From positions 1-17,414 of the forward strand of contig JAGTVD010000288.1 of NCBI GenBank assembly GCA_018224505.1: 17,414 nucleotides of DNA, given 5' to 3'. This DNA is from Desulfatitalea sp. (GTDB lineage: Bacteria; Desulfobacterota; Desulfobacteria; Desulfobacterales; Desulfosarcinaceae). The notes beneath the pieces are model-generated. The model ran no database searches and was not told the DNA's origin. It worked only from the letters and a program-made list of their open reading frames with translations. The number at the start of each line of letters is the position of its first letter. Within the stretch, counting starts at the first letter, position 1. The position numbers were made by a program, and so were the translations under genes. This document shows, one piece after another, positions 7,334 to 14,257 of this stretch.

Positions 7334-7358
7334 CAGTGGGTTGAATATTCACTCACTT
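7334..7358. promoter_or_regulatory. Operator-like palindrome TGAATATTCA
   Basis: A perfect 10-bp palindrome (7342-7351) is flanked by an outer imperfect pair AGTG (7335-7338) and CACT (7354-7357). It lies about 25 bp upstream of the candidate cyclase -35 box, a position suited to a dimeric regulator. Confidence 0.4.
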
Positions 7359-7566
7359 GTGGCAGGCCCGATAGTGTGTGCAAAAAACGGGTACTCAGGG
7401 ACCGTATGGTACCGGAAGGGAACGCCTTCGGGCAACTGGAAGCAATGATGGGTGTCGATGGAGGAGAGGGGCTAACCCGGCCCGGATTTTTATCCTTTTG
7501 AATTATAAAGCAATTGACATGGCGGCCAGAACGATCCCGCTTTTTATGCGCCTGGAGGCACCCATC

Positions 7567-7595
7567 TTGCAATATTTTGAAATTTTTGGTTTAAT
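7567..7595 (+). promoter_or_regulatory. Candidate sigma-70 promoter for the kinase-regulator operon
   Basis: TTGCAA (7567-7572), a 17-bp spacer and TTTAAT (7590-7595) fit a sigma-70 promoter with 4/6 and 5/6 matches. Transcription would begin near 7602. This leaves only about 14 nt before the ATG at 7616 but about 60 nt before the ATG at 7661, a mild argument for the later start. Confidence 0.42.
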
Positions 7596-7615
7596 ACTAT
7601 TTATACCCTCGCAGG

Positions 7616-10600
7616 ATGAGATCACACCCTCTCCATACACAGCAAGACTGGGCTGGCACGATGATTGCCATTGATGGGTATCATATTATCGAGCAACTTG
7701 CACCCGAATCGCAATGTTCGCTTTATGCCGCTACCGACCTGGAACGGGAGCGGCCAACAATGCTTTTTTGCCGTTCAACGGTCGGGTTGTCGCCAGCCGA
7801 CATTCAGGGGATCCAGGATGGTTATGAACGTATTAAACCGCTCAAGGCCGAGCACTTACTGCAAATTTACGATTTTCGCATCATCTCTGCGGAGCACCGG
7901 GAAGACATTGTATTTATTTGTGAAAATCAAAATCTTCAGTCCTTCGCCGAGGCTTGCCGCAAACCCTGGACCGATCTACATTCTGTTCTCGCGATTGCCA
8001 TTGGCCTGGCCAAAGCCGCCAACCTGTTGCATCAAAATGGTGTTCTGCTCAAGGAGATCAACCCCACCGTCTTATTGCTCAGAACCGATACCCGGCAGAT
8101 TGTGGTCAATACCCCACTGATCCTTCAGGCCCGCACAAACCCAATTGCCCATCGGGATGTGCGGGGGCTTTACGACAAGGCATTTCTCGAGCAAATCCTG
8201 CCGTACATTTCCCCGGAGCAAACCGGTCGCATGAACCGGGCCGTGGATCACCGGTCCGACTTTTATGCTTTCGGTGTTGTCATGTACCAACTGCTTACCG
8301 GCCGAACGCCGTTTGCATCCAATGACCCATTGGAATTGATCCACGCTCACATCGCCCGCCCGCCACTGGAGCCTTCCAAAATCCGTACCGATATTCCCGA
8401 CATGCTGGCGCGCCTGACACTCAAGCTGCTTTCCAAGATGCCTGAAGATCGCTATCAGAGCGCCTTCGGGTTGCTGTCGGATTTGGAGCGCTGCCAGGAA
8501 CAGTATGGCGCATCGGGTGCCATTGCCTCCTTTGCCCTGGGCAATCGGGACGCCCCTGAAAAACTGAATTTGTCCATGCGTCTCTTTGGGCGCGAAGCGC
8601 CGTTGGCCAAGCTGTTAACCATTTACGAAAAAGTCAAGGCCGGTTCGTTTGAGATCCTGGATATTACCGGGGCGGCCGGTATCGGCAAATCCCGTCTGGT
8701 GGAAGAGTTGCGCTACCCGGTGAGCGCCGACGGGGGCTTCTTCGGGGCGGGCAAGTACAATCCCTTTCATCAGAACATCCCATACAGCGGCATCATTGAG
8801 GCCTTCCGGGAGATCTTGCAGAAGATCCTCAGGGGAAATGCCGACAGCATCGCGGCCTGGAAAACCAATATCAGCACCGCCCTGGGACTCTATGCACCTT
8901 TGATTGCCGGTTTTTTACCCGAGCTGGAGCACATTATCGGTCCCCAATCAACGGGTACGCCGGCGCAGGCCGATGTTCAAGAGAAACTTTTCGGCCGCAT
9001 TTGTTTGTCTTTTTTGCGGGTATTCGCCACCAGGGAACATCCCCTGGTCCTGTTTCTGGACGACTTGCAATGGGTCGATTCGGCGAGCCTCGACCTGATC
9101 CAGCAGGTTCTCACCGGACCGCCCATTGCCTACTGCCTGGTTATCGGTGCCTACCGTGACAACGATGTTTCTGCCGAACATCCGCTTTACCAAAGCGATA
9201 TGAACATTCGTTCCCAGGGCATTCCCATGGGCCTTATGACCCTCGGTCCCATTGGCCAGGACAACGTGCGGCAGATGATCCTGGACTCCCTGTCCAAAAA
9301 TGTGGCCAACCTCGAGGCCTTGACGGCCCTGGTGCATGCCAAAACCCATGGCAATCCGTTTTTTGTGGGACAGTTCATCCAATCTCTCTATCTGCGTGAA
9401 CTGCTTTACTTTGATTTCGAAACGGGCGTATGGCGCTGGCACGAGAGTGGCATCAAGGCGCAAGCCTATACCGACAATGTCATTGAATTGATGAGCAGTG
9501 AGATCCGCAAGCTGCCTGCGGATGCCCAGGCGGTTCTGAAGGTCGCCGCTTGCGTGGGCAGTCGTTTTGATTTCGCGACCCTTGCCGCTGCGAGCCAGGC
9601 CCCCATGCGACGGACCGCACAAGGGCTTTTACACGCGGTAGAGACGGGTTTTGTGGTGCCGAAGGGGGACGGCGTCCCCTATTTGAATCATATTATCATG
9701 GGCAAGCCACTGCCGGCCCAGCCGGCGGATGGGTTCACCGAAGGCAGAGGTGCGGATGACGGCGCTTTTGCCTTTTTACATGACCGCGTTCACCAGGCCG
9801 TTTACGACCTGGTCCCCGAACACGCTCGCAGGGCCTTGCACTTCAAAATTGGCAAGCTGCTGCTCCAACAGGTGGACCAGAAAGGTCTGCAGGTACAGAT
9901 TTTCAAGATTGTAAACCAATTGAGCCATGGCGTCACCTCTCTGGCCGCCGAAGAGGAGCGCATCGGGCATGCCCATCTCTATCTTTGGGCCGGCTGCAAA
10001 GCCAAAGAGGGTACAGCCTACCATTTGGCGGTCAAGTATTTCAATATCGGCATAGCGCTTTTATCCAGCAGGTGTTGGGATGACCATTACGATCTGGCAT
10101 TTGCCCTCTATCGTGAAAAAATGGAGTGCGAATTTCTCAATCGCAACCATGACGAGGCCGAACATCTGTTCCAATTCATCTTTTCCCGCGCCCGGTCCGA
10201 CATTGATAAGGCCACCTTGCTCTATTTCAAAATGCTGATGCACGCGGGTTTGGGAAAGCACGAGGAGGCGGTGCGTATCGGCTTGGAAGGGCTGGCCGTT
10301 CTTGGCCTTCATTTACGCAAGGGGAGTGGGAAATCCAGCGAGTTGCTGGAGATCATCCGCCTGCGATTCAAGCTCTCCCGAACCCGGATCACCGCCCTGG
10401 TCCAACGGCCGGCCATCAGCGATCCGCGTCAGCGGCTGATCTTGAAAATGTTGCTGGACCTCTCCTTTTCAGTCTACATTTGCAATCCCCACCGGATGAT
10501 GGGGGTTGCTTCCAAAATTATCGAAATGACCTTTCAATATGGTCTTTCACCCGCTGCAAACGTCGGACTTGTCATATACAGCGCGGCGCTTTGCGCCAGT

Positions 10601-12865
10601 TTTGGCAGTTACCGGTTGGGGCACGAACTGGGCTCCCTGGCCCTTGAACTCAATGACCAGCAGGGCACAAAGGGCGTTGGGACCAAGGTGTTGTTCTATT
10701 ATGCGGTGGCGGTCAGTCACTGGCGTCGCCACCTTCAAGTGGGCATCAATTGCTGTTTGCAGGGCTTGCAAAAAGCCATTGACAATGGTGATCTCAATTT
10801 TGCCGGATACCACATCCAGTCCCTTTTGATATTTCTTTTCGCCAGCGGCGCCCCCCTGGACAAGGTTGACGCGGAGTGTGCCAAACACATGGACTTCATT
10901 GTCACCTCCAAGGACGGTAGTGCCTGCAATTATGTGCGGTCACTGCGACAGACCATAAAGTGTCTTCAGGGGCAAACCCCCAGTCCGACCAGTCTGGATG
11001 ATCGCGAATTTCGCGAAGCGCTTCACATCCAGCGCATGATCAATCAGAATGTCCAGAGTGTTCTGCTGCGTCACTATGTCCTTAAAATGCAACTTCTTTA
11101 TATCATGGGGGATATTCGCGGTGCATTGGCAGTATCCCATCTGTGCGCCCGGCGCATCGACTACCATATTGGCACCATCATTGTGCCGGAATTTTTTTTC
11201 TACCATACCATGGCCTACCTGGCGCATTTCAAAGTCATACCGTTGGGCCGACGGATTGCCATTAAAGCCCGACTTCGATTGAGCCTGATCACCTTTGGTA
11301 AAATGGCCAGGAGCTGCCCGGAAAACTTCGAGCACAAACTGCTTTTAATCAAGGGAGAAATGGCTCGGGTGCAAGGCAGGTTTGAAAAGGCACTGACATG
11401 CTTCCACCACGCCATTGCATCGGCCCGCAAGCATGGGTATCTGCATATGGAGGCCCTGGGGTCGGAACTGGCGGCCAAGCTGGCTTTCCAAAGGGGTTTG
11501 TTTACTGTGGCGCGGGCTTTTATGCAAGAAGCCCATGCGGGCTTTGTAAAATATGGTGCTCTGGCCAAAGGCGACCTGCTCCGGCGAACCTATCCCCAGT
11601 TGTTGACCCAGTCCGCTACCGGACAATTTCTGCCGCCCGCGTTACCCATCGATTATGCAACGGTCACCAATGCCTTGCAGGCCATATCCACTGAAATTGT
11701 GCTGGATCGGCTGCTTGAAAAACTGATGAAAATCGTTATCGAAAATGCAGGTGCCCAGTGGGTCTTGTTTGTGCTGCCTAAGGAGGAGGGCTTCGAAATC
11801 AAGGCCCGCTGCAGTATCGGTAGTGCAATCCGGATTACCAGCCAATCCCCTTCGACATCTGGGCAAGAAGAACTGCTGCTGCCGGCCATTCATTTTGTTC
11901 AACACACCCACGAACCGCTGGTGCTGGAAGATGTTCAGCTCCACCCCGATTTTCGCACCGATGCCTATGTGATTCGTAACAAACCCAAATCCATCCTTTG
12001 TTTGCCCGTGTTGCGCCAGGCGAACCTGGTGGCCATTCTGTATCTGGAAAACAATATCACCACGGGGGCATTTACACCCGATCGGGTGGAAACCGTTCAA
12101 TTGATCGCCTCCCAGGCGGCCATATCCATTGAGAATGCGCGCCTGTATGAAGAGGTCACCCACAAGGAGCGGGACCTCAAAGCCTTGTCCGAAAAACTGC
12201 GCATGCTTTCTTCCGAGTTGCTGCTCACCGAGGAGCGCGAACGACGGCGCATTGCGGTGGAGCTGCATGATCGCATAGGCCATGCCCTGGCCAACATAAA
12301 AATGCAAACCAGCATTCTGCAGGAGACCACCTGTGTCCAGGAGCGGGCGCAGATTTTGGAAAATGTGCGCGAACTCGTCGACCAATCCATTCAGGACACG
12401 CAATCGTTGACCTTTGAGCTGAGTCCACCGGTGCTCTACGATCTCGGGCTGGAGGCCGCCATCGAGTGGCTGGTCGACCAAATGCAGGACCAATACCGCT
12501 TGTCGGTCACCCTCAGCGATGACAACAAGGCCAAGCCCCTGGATGAAAGCATTCGGGTGTTGGTCTTTCAAGCCATCCGGGAGCTGCTGTTCAATGTGGT
12601 CAAACACGCCCACGCCCATCGGGCCTGGATCGGGTTGCAAAGGCAGGCAGATACTATCCGCATCGAGATCGCCGACGACGGGATCGGCATTCAGCAGTCG
12701 ATGCAGGATAAAAATGGGGTCAAGACGGGAGGTTTTGGCCTGTTTTCCATTCAGGAGAGACTCAAACATTTCGGCGGCCGACTGGAGATAGACGGTTCGG
12801 CCGGCAAGGGAACGCGCATCACCTTGATTGCACCGATGCAATTGGCCGAGAAGGAGCCTTTATGA
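7616..12865 (+). CDS. Giant hybrid sensor kinase: pseudokinase - AAA ATPase - helical repeats - GAF - histidine kinase
   Basis: A 1749-residue protein. Domain order: Ser/Thr-kinase-like (about 16-290, with YISPEQTGRMN and SDFYAFGVVMYQLLTGRTPF); AAA/STAND-type ATPase with Walker A GAAGIGKS (about 352-359) and Walker B LVLFLDDLQW (about 477-487); a long TPR-like helical region (about 780-1340); GAF (about 1370-1520); HisKA_3 with phospho-acceptor His1551 in IAVELHDRIG; and HATPase (ELLFNVVKHA, IADDGIGI, GGFGLFSIQERL). The kinase-like part has lost key residues: no glycine loop, no VAxK lysine, KEINPT in place of HRDxKPxN, and no DFG. It is probably a pseudokinase. It is coupled to the response regulator by an ATGA overlap. 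The start is uncertain: an in-frame ATG at 7661 (MIAIDGYHIIEQL) resembles the usual N-terminus, and neither start has a well-placed ribosome-binding site. No membrane segment is seen, so it is likely cytoplasmic. Confidence 0.9.
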   Translation: MRSHPLHTQQDWAGTMIAIDGYHIIEQLAPESQCSLYAATDLERERPTMLFCRSTVGLSPADIQGIQDGYERIKPLKAEHLLQIYDFRIISAEHREDIVFICENQNLQSFAEACRKPWTDLHSVLAIAIGLAKAANLLHQNGVLLKEINPTVLLLRTDTRQIVVNTPLILQARTNPIAHRDVRGLYDKAFLEQILPYISPEQTGRMNRAVDHRSDFYAFGVVMYQLLTGRTPFASNDPLELIHAHIARPPLEPSKIRTDIPDMLARLTLKLLSKMPEDRYQSAFGLLSDLERCQEQYGASGAIASFALGNRDAPEKLNLSMRLFGREAPLAKLLTIYEKVKAGSFEILDITGAAGIGKSRLVEELRYPVSADGGFFGAGKYNPFHQNIPYSGIIEAFREILQKILRGNADSIAAWKTNISTALGLYAPLIAGFLPELEHIIGPQSTGTPAQADVQEKLFGRICLSFLRVFATREHPLVLFLDDLQWVDSASLDLIQQVLTGPPIAYCLVIGAYRDNDVSAEHPLYQSDMNIRSQGIPMGLMTLGPIGQDNVRQMILDSLSKNVANLEALTALVHAKTHGNPFFVGQFIQSLYLRELLYFDFETGVWRWHESGIKAQAYTDNVIELMSSEIRKLPADAQAVLKVAACVGSRFDFATLAAASQAPMRRTAQGLLHAVETGFVVPKGDGVPYLNHIIMGKPLPAQPADGFTEGRGADDGAFAFLHDRVHQAVYDLVPEHARRALHFKIGKLLLQQVDQKGLQVQIFKIVNQLSHGVTSLAAEEERIGHAHLYLWAGCKAKEGTAYHLAVKYFNIGIALLSSRCWDDHYDLAFALYREKMECEFLNRNHDEAEHLFQFIFSRARSDIDKATLLYFKMLMHAGLGKHEEAVRIGLEGLAVLGLHLRKGSGKSSELLEIIRLRFKLSRTRITALVQRPAISDPRQRLILKMLLDLSFSVYICNPHRMMGVASKIIEMTFQYGLSPAANVGLVIYSAALCASFGSYRLGHELGSLALELNDQQGTKGVGTKVLFYYAVAVSHWRRHLQVGINCCLQGLQKAIDNGDLNFAGYHIQSLLIFLFASGAPLDKVDAECAKHMDFIVTSKDGSACNYVRSLRQTIKCLQGQTPSPTSLDDREFREALHIQRMINQNVQSVLLRHYVLKMQLLYIMGDIRGALAVSHLCARRIDYHIGTIIVPEFFFYHTMAYLAHFKVIPLGRRIAIKARLRLSLITFGKMARSCPENFEHKLLLIKGEMARVQGRFEKALTCFHHAIASARKHGYLHMEALGSELAAKLAFQRGLFTVARAFMQEAHAGFVKYGALAKGDLLRRTYPQLLTQSATGQFLPPALPIDYATVTNALQAISTEIVLDRLLEKLMKIVIENAGAQWVLFVLPKEEGFEIKARCSIGSAIRITSQSPSTSGQEELLLPAIHFVQHTHEPLVLEDVQLHPDFRTDAYVIRNKPKSILCLPVLRQANLVAILYLENNITTGAFTPDRVETVQLIASQAAISIENARLYEEVTHKERDLKALSEKLRMLSSELLLTEERERRRIAVELHDRIGHALANIKMQTSILQETTCVQERAQILENVRELVDQSIQDTQSLTFELSPPVLYDLGLEAAIEWLVDQMQDQYRLSVTLSDDNKAKPLDESIRVLVFQAIRELLFNVVKHAHAHRAWIGLQRQADTIRIEIADDGIGIQQSMQDKNGVKTGGFGLFSIQERLKHFGGRLEIDGSAGKGTRITLIAPMQLAEKEPL

Positions 12866-13515
12866 CGATTCGTATTCTACTGGTTGATGATCACAGCATT
12901 ATTCGACAGGGCCTGCGGGTGCTGTTGGACAAAAAAAACAACTTTGAAGTGGTGGGCGAAGCGGAAAACGGGCGCGTTGCCCTGTCCATGGCCCGCAAAC
13001 TGGATCCCGACGTCATTGTCATGGATATCAACATGCCCGATTTGAACGGCGTGGACGCCGCCCGCCAGATCCTGGCCGAACGGCCCGAAACGCGCATCAT
13101 CGCCCTTTCCATGTATTCTGACCGTAGCTATGTAAAAGGGATGCTGAAAGCCGGAGTGGCGGGTTATTTGCTAAAAAATTGCGCGTTTGAGGAGTTGAGC
13201 AAGGCGATCCTGGCGGTGGTAAGTCGGCAAACTTATCTAAGTCCCAAGGTGTCCGATATTGTCCGCAAGGAGTTCGTCAAATTGATGGATGCCGGTGAAC
13301 CGGGTATCGCCGAGGCGCTGACGGACAAGGAGCGGGAGGTGTTGCAGATGATCGCAGAGGGTAAAAAGACCAAGGATATCGCCGACCGGTTGCACATCAG
13401 CGTCAAAACGGTGGAAGCCCGTCGCGGGAAAATAATGGAAAAGCTGAAGATTAACAGCGTGGCCGGTCTGACCAAGTTCGCCATCCGCGAAGGGCTGACC
13501 TCTGTGGAAATATAG
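12862..13515 (+). CDS. NarL/FixJ-family response regulator
   Basis: A 217-residue two-domain regulator. The receiver has the acidic pair Asp9-Asp10, phospho-acceptor Asp55 in VIVMDINMPD, the conserved Ser in IIALSMYSD and the Lys in GYLLKN. The LuxR-type helix-turn-helix spans about 151-212 (LTDKEREVLQMIAEGKKTKDIA, cut here after the first helices, then VKTVEARRGKIMEKL). It is expected to bind DNA as a dimer once phosphorylated by the HisKA_3 kinase encoded directly upstream, the standard partner class. The ATG overlaps the kinase stop (ATGA). Its target promoter is unknown; candidate palindromes lie in both flanking regulatory regions. No terminator follows its stop on the plus strand. Confidence 0.94.
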   Translation: MTIRILLVDDHSIIRQGLRVLLDKKNNFEVVGEAENGRVALSMARKLDPDVIVMDINMPDLNGVDAARQILAERPETRIIALSMYSDRSYVKGMLKAGVAGYLLKNCAFEELSKAILAVVSRQTYLSPKVSDIVRKEFVKLMDAGEPGIAEALTDKEREVLQMIAEGKKTKDIADRLHISVKTVEARRGKIMEKLKINSVAGLTKFAIREGLTSVEI

Positions 13516-13533
13516 GTGGTTGCGGGCAAACCA

Positions 13534-13938
13534 TTAAAAAAGGGATCCGATAAAGCAACCACCACCACCACCGCCGGCCGCGCCACCGGTATCCAACCGG
13601 CGGTCATCACCGTCAAGTCCGGAGGGTAAATACACTTCGTTGGAATCGCCACTTTCATTTCCTTCGTAGTCGAAGGCTCTCACCACAAAATAGTAAGATT
13701 CGTATCGATCCAAACCCTCAATGGTGCAATAGGTATCCGTACCTTCCCATTCGACATAGGTGTAGTCGGCTTCCCCGGCCTCGCGGGCATAGAGCCGGTA
13801 GCCGGCGAGATTGGATTCGGTGTTCGGATCCCATGCGAGGGAAACATCCATGGTGGCCATGACCGCGGCGGGGAAGAGTGTTAAGATGAGAAACAGGGTA
13901 AAAAGTGCGGTTTGTTTTACAGAGGCTTTTATGTGCAT
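13534..13938 (-). CDS. Secreted fibronectin type III protein with Gly-run-Cys-Phe-Ile tail
   Basis: A 134-residue protein with a clear Sec signal peptide (LFTLFLILTLFPAAVMA, cleavage near residue 28) and a single Fn3 domain: VSLAWDPNTESNLAGYRLY near the start, then YCTIEGLDRYESYYFVVRAFD and NESGDSNEV. A linker leads to the ending GGAAGGGGGGCFIGSLF. The six-glycine run followed by Cys-Phe-Ile recalls, from memory, tails found on many secreted deltaproteobacterial proteins; that tail may be a processing or anchoring signal. Fn3 domains bind proteins or carbohydrates at the cell surface. GGGAG lies about 4 nt before the ATG. It is tail to tail with the response regulator, 18 bp apart, and has a sigma-54-like promoter upstream. 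Confidence 0.82.
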   Translation of the reverse strand: MHIKASVKQTALFTLFLILTLFPAAVMATMDVSLAWDPNTESNLAGYRLYAREAGEADYTYVEWEGTDTYCTIEGLDRYESYYFVVRAFDYEGNESGDSNEVYLPSGLDGDDRRLDTGGAAGGGGGGCFIGSLF

Positions 13939-13999
13939 AATACTCCCGTTTTCCTTTTTTCATGAGTTCGCGGCAATCCGGATTCTGATTCAATTACAG

Positions 14000-14031
14000 T
14001 TGGCACACGACATATGCACATGTCGCGCCAA
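14000..14031. repeat. Inverted repeat overlapping the sigma-54-like site
   Basis: TTGGC (14000-14004) plus CGACAT (14008-14013) pair with ATGTCG (14020-14025) plus GCCAA (14027-14031): eleven base pairs interrupted by a small internal bulge, with a 6-nt loop. Confidence 0.6.
14015..14030 (-). promoter_or_regulatory. Candidate sigma-54 (-24/-12) promoter for the Fn3 gene
   Basis: On the minus strand TGGCGCGACATGTGCA matches the consensus TGGCACG-N4-TTGCA at all but two positions and keeps the required GG-to-GC spacing. Transcription would start near 14004, about 65 nt before the Fn3 ATG. The plus strand of the same palindrome does not keep the spacing. Confidence 0.45.
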
Positions 14032-14032
14032 T

Positions 14033-14057
14033 TCCGGGTCCCACCCCCGGATTTTTT
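14033..14057 (+). terminator. Terminator-like hairpin, plus strand
   Basis: TCCGGG (14033-14038) pairs with CCCGGA (14046-14051) around a 7-nt loop and is followed by six T (14052-14057). The only plus-strand gene upstream is the response regulator ending at 13515, so this would end that operon's transcript after it has crossed the Fn3 gene in antisense. Confidence 0.5.
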
Positions 14058-14151
14058 AAGGTGGTGTATCTTGCTGTATTTAGTATTTCTTTGGACTTTT
14101 GAAGCCAAGCGGTGAAGGCATATTACAAAGGAAGACGGTTGGAGACAAGCC

Positions 14152-14176
14152 ATTTTTGCAACCCGGCGGCAAAAAT
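14152..14176. repeat. Perfect 8-bp inverted repeat ATTTTTGC / GCAAAAAT
   Basis: ATTTTTGC (14152-14159) and GCAAAAAT (14169-14176) with a 9-nt GC-rich spacer, about 85-105 bp upstream of the GATase-like start. It is a candidate operator. Confidence 0.5.
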
Positions 14177-14214
14177 CGGTTTCCGGGCGTCAATGTTCTG
14201 TCATGTGGACGGAT

Positions 14215-14227
14215 GTTCCCGGGGAAC
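14215..14227. promoter_or_regulatory. Odd palindrome GTTCCC-G-GGGAAC
   Basis: A 13-bp palindrome with perfect 6-bp arms about 30 bp before the GATase-like start. It could be an operator or a 5'-UTR stem near the ribosome-binding region. Confidence 0.4.
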
Positions 14228-14257
14228 CCAAAAGCGGATCGATATGATCGATGAAAG

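Larger units (their letters stand above)
7195..7615. other. Divergent regulatory region between the cyclase and the large kinase
   Basis: This 421-bp region has no supported gene; open frames on both strands lack any family pattern. It holds a candidate sigma-70 promoter for each flanking gene, an A/T palindrome, a 10-bp operator-like palindrome, a GCC-TTCG-GGC tetraloop hairpin near 7425, and a GC stem followed by ATTTTTA near 7469-7492. I looked for a c-di-GMP (GEMM) riboswitch and did not see its conserved core. Confidence 0.5.
13939..14257. other. Divergent regulatory region between the Fn3 gene and the GATase-like gene
   Basis: This 319-bp region has no supported gene. It contains a hairpin overlapping a sigma-54-like promoter (14000-14031), a terminator-like hairpin on the plus strand (14033-14057), an 8-bp perfect inverted repeat (14152-14176) and a 13-bp odd palindrome (14215-14227). 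Confidence 0.5.

Noticed and set aside
7195..7615. Possible c-di-GMP riboswitch in the cyclase/kinase intergenic region
   Set aside because: I looked for the GEMM core (paired GCAAA/GCC elements and a tetraloop receptor) on both strands and did not find it. Only ordinary hairpins are present.
7378..7674. 98-codon open frame on the plus strand before the large kinase
   Set aside because: It has no ribosome-binding site, runs through the candidate promoter and into the kinase gene in another frame, and resembles nothing.
11642..12841. 399-codon minus-strand open frame opposite the GAF-histidine kinase end
   Set aside because: The plus-strand frame contains the H, N and G boxes in order, so the minus frame is a shadow.
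14001..14018. Sigma-54 site on the plus strand of the same palindrome (TGGCAC...TGCA)
   Set aside because: GG and GC are 14 rather than 12 bp apart, so the spacing rule fails on the plus strand.
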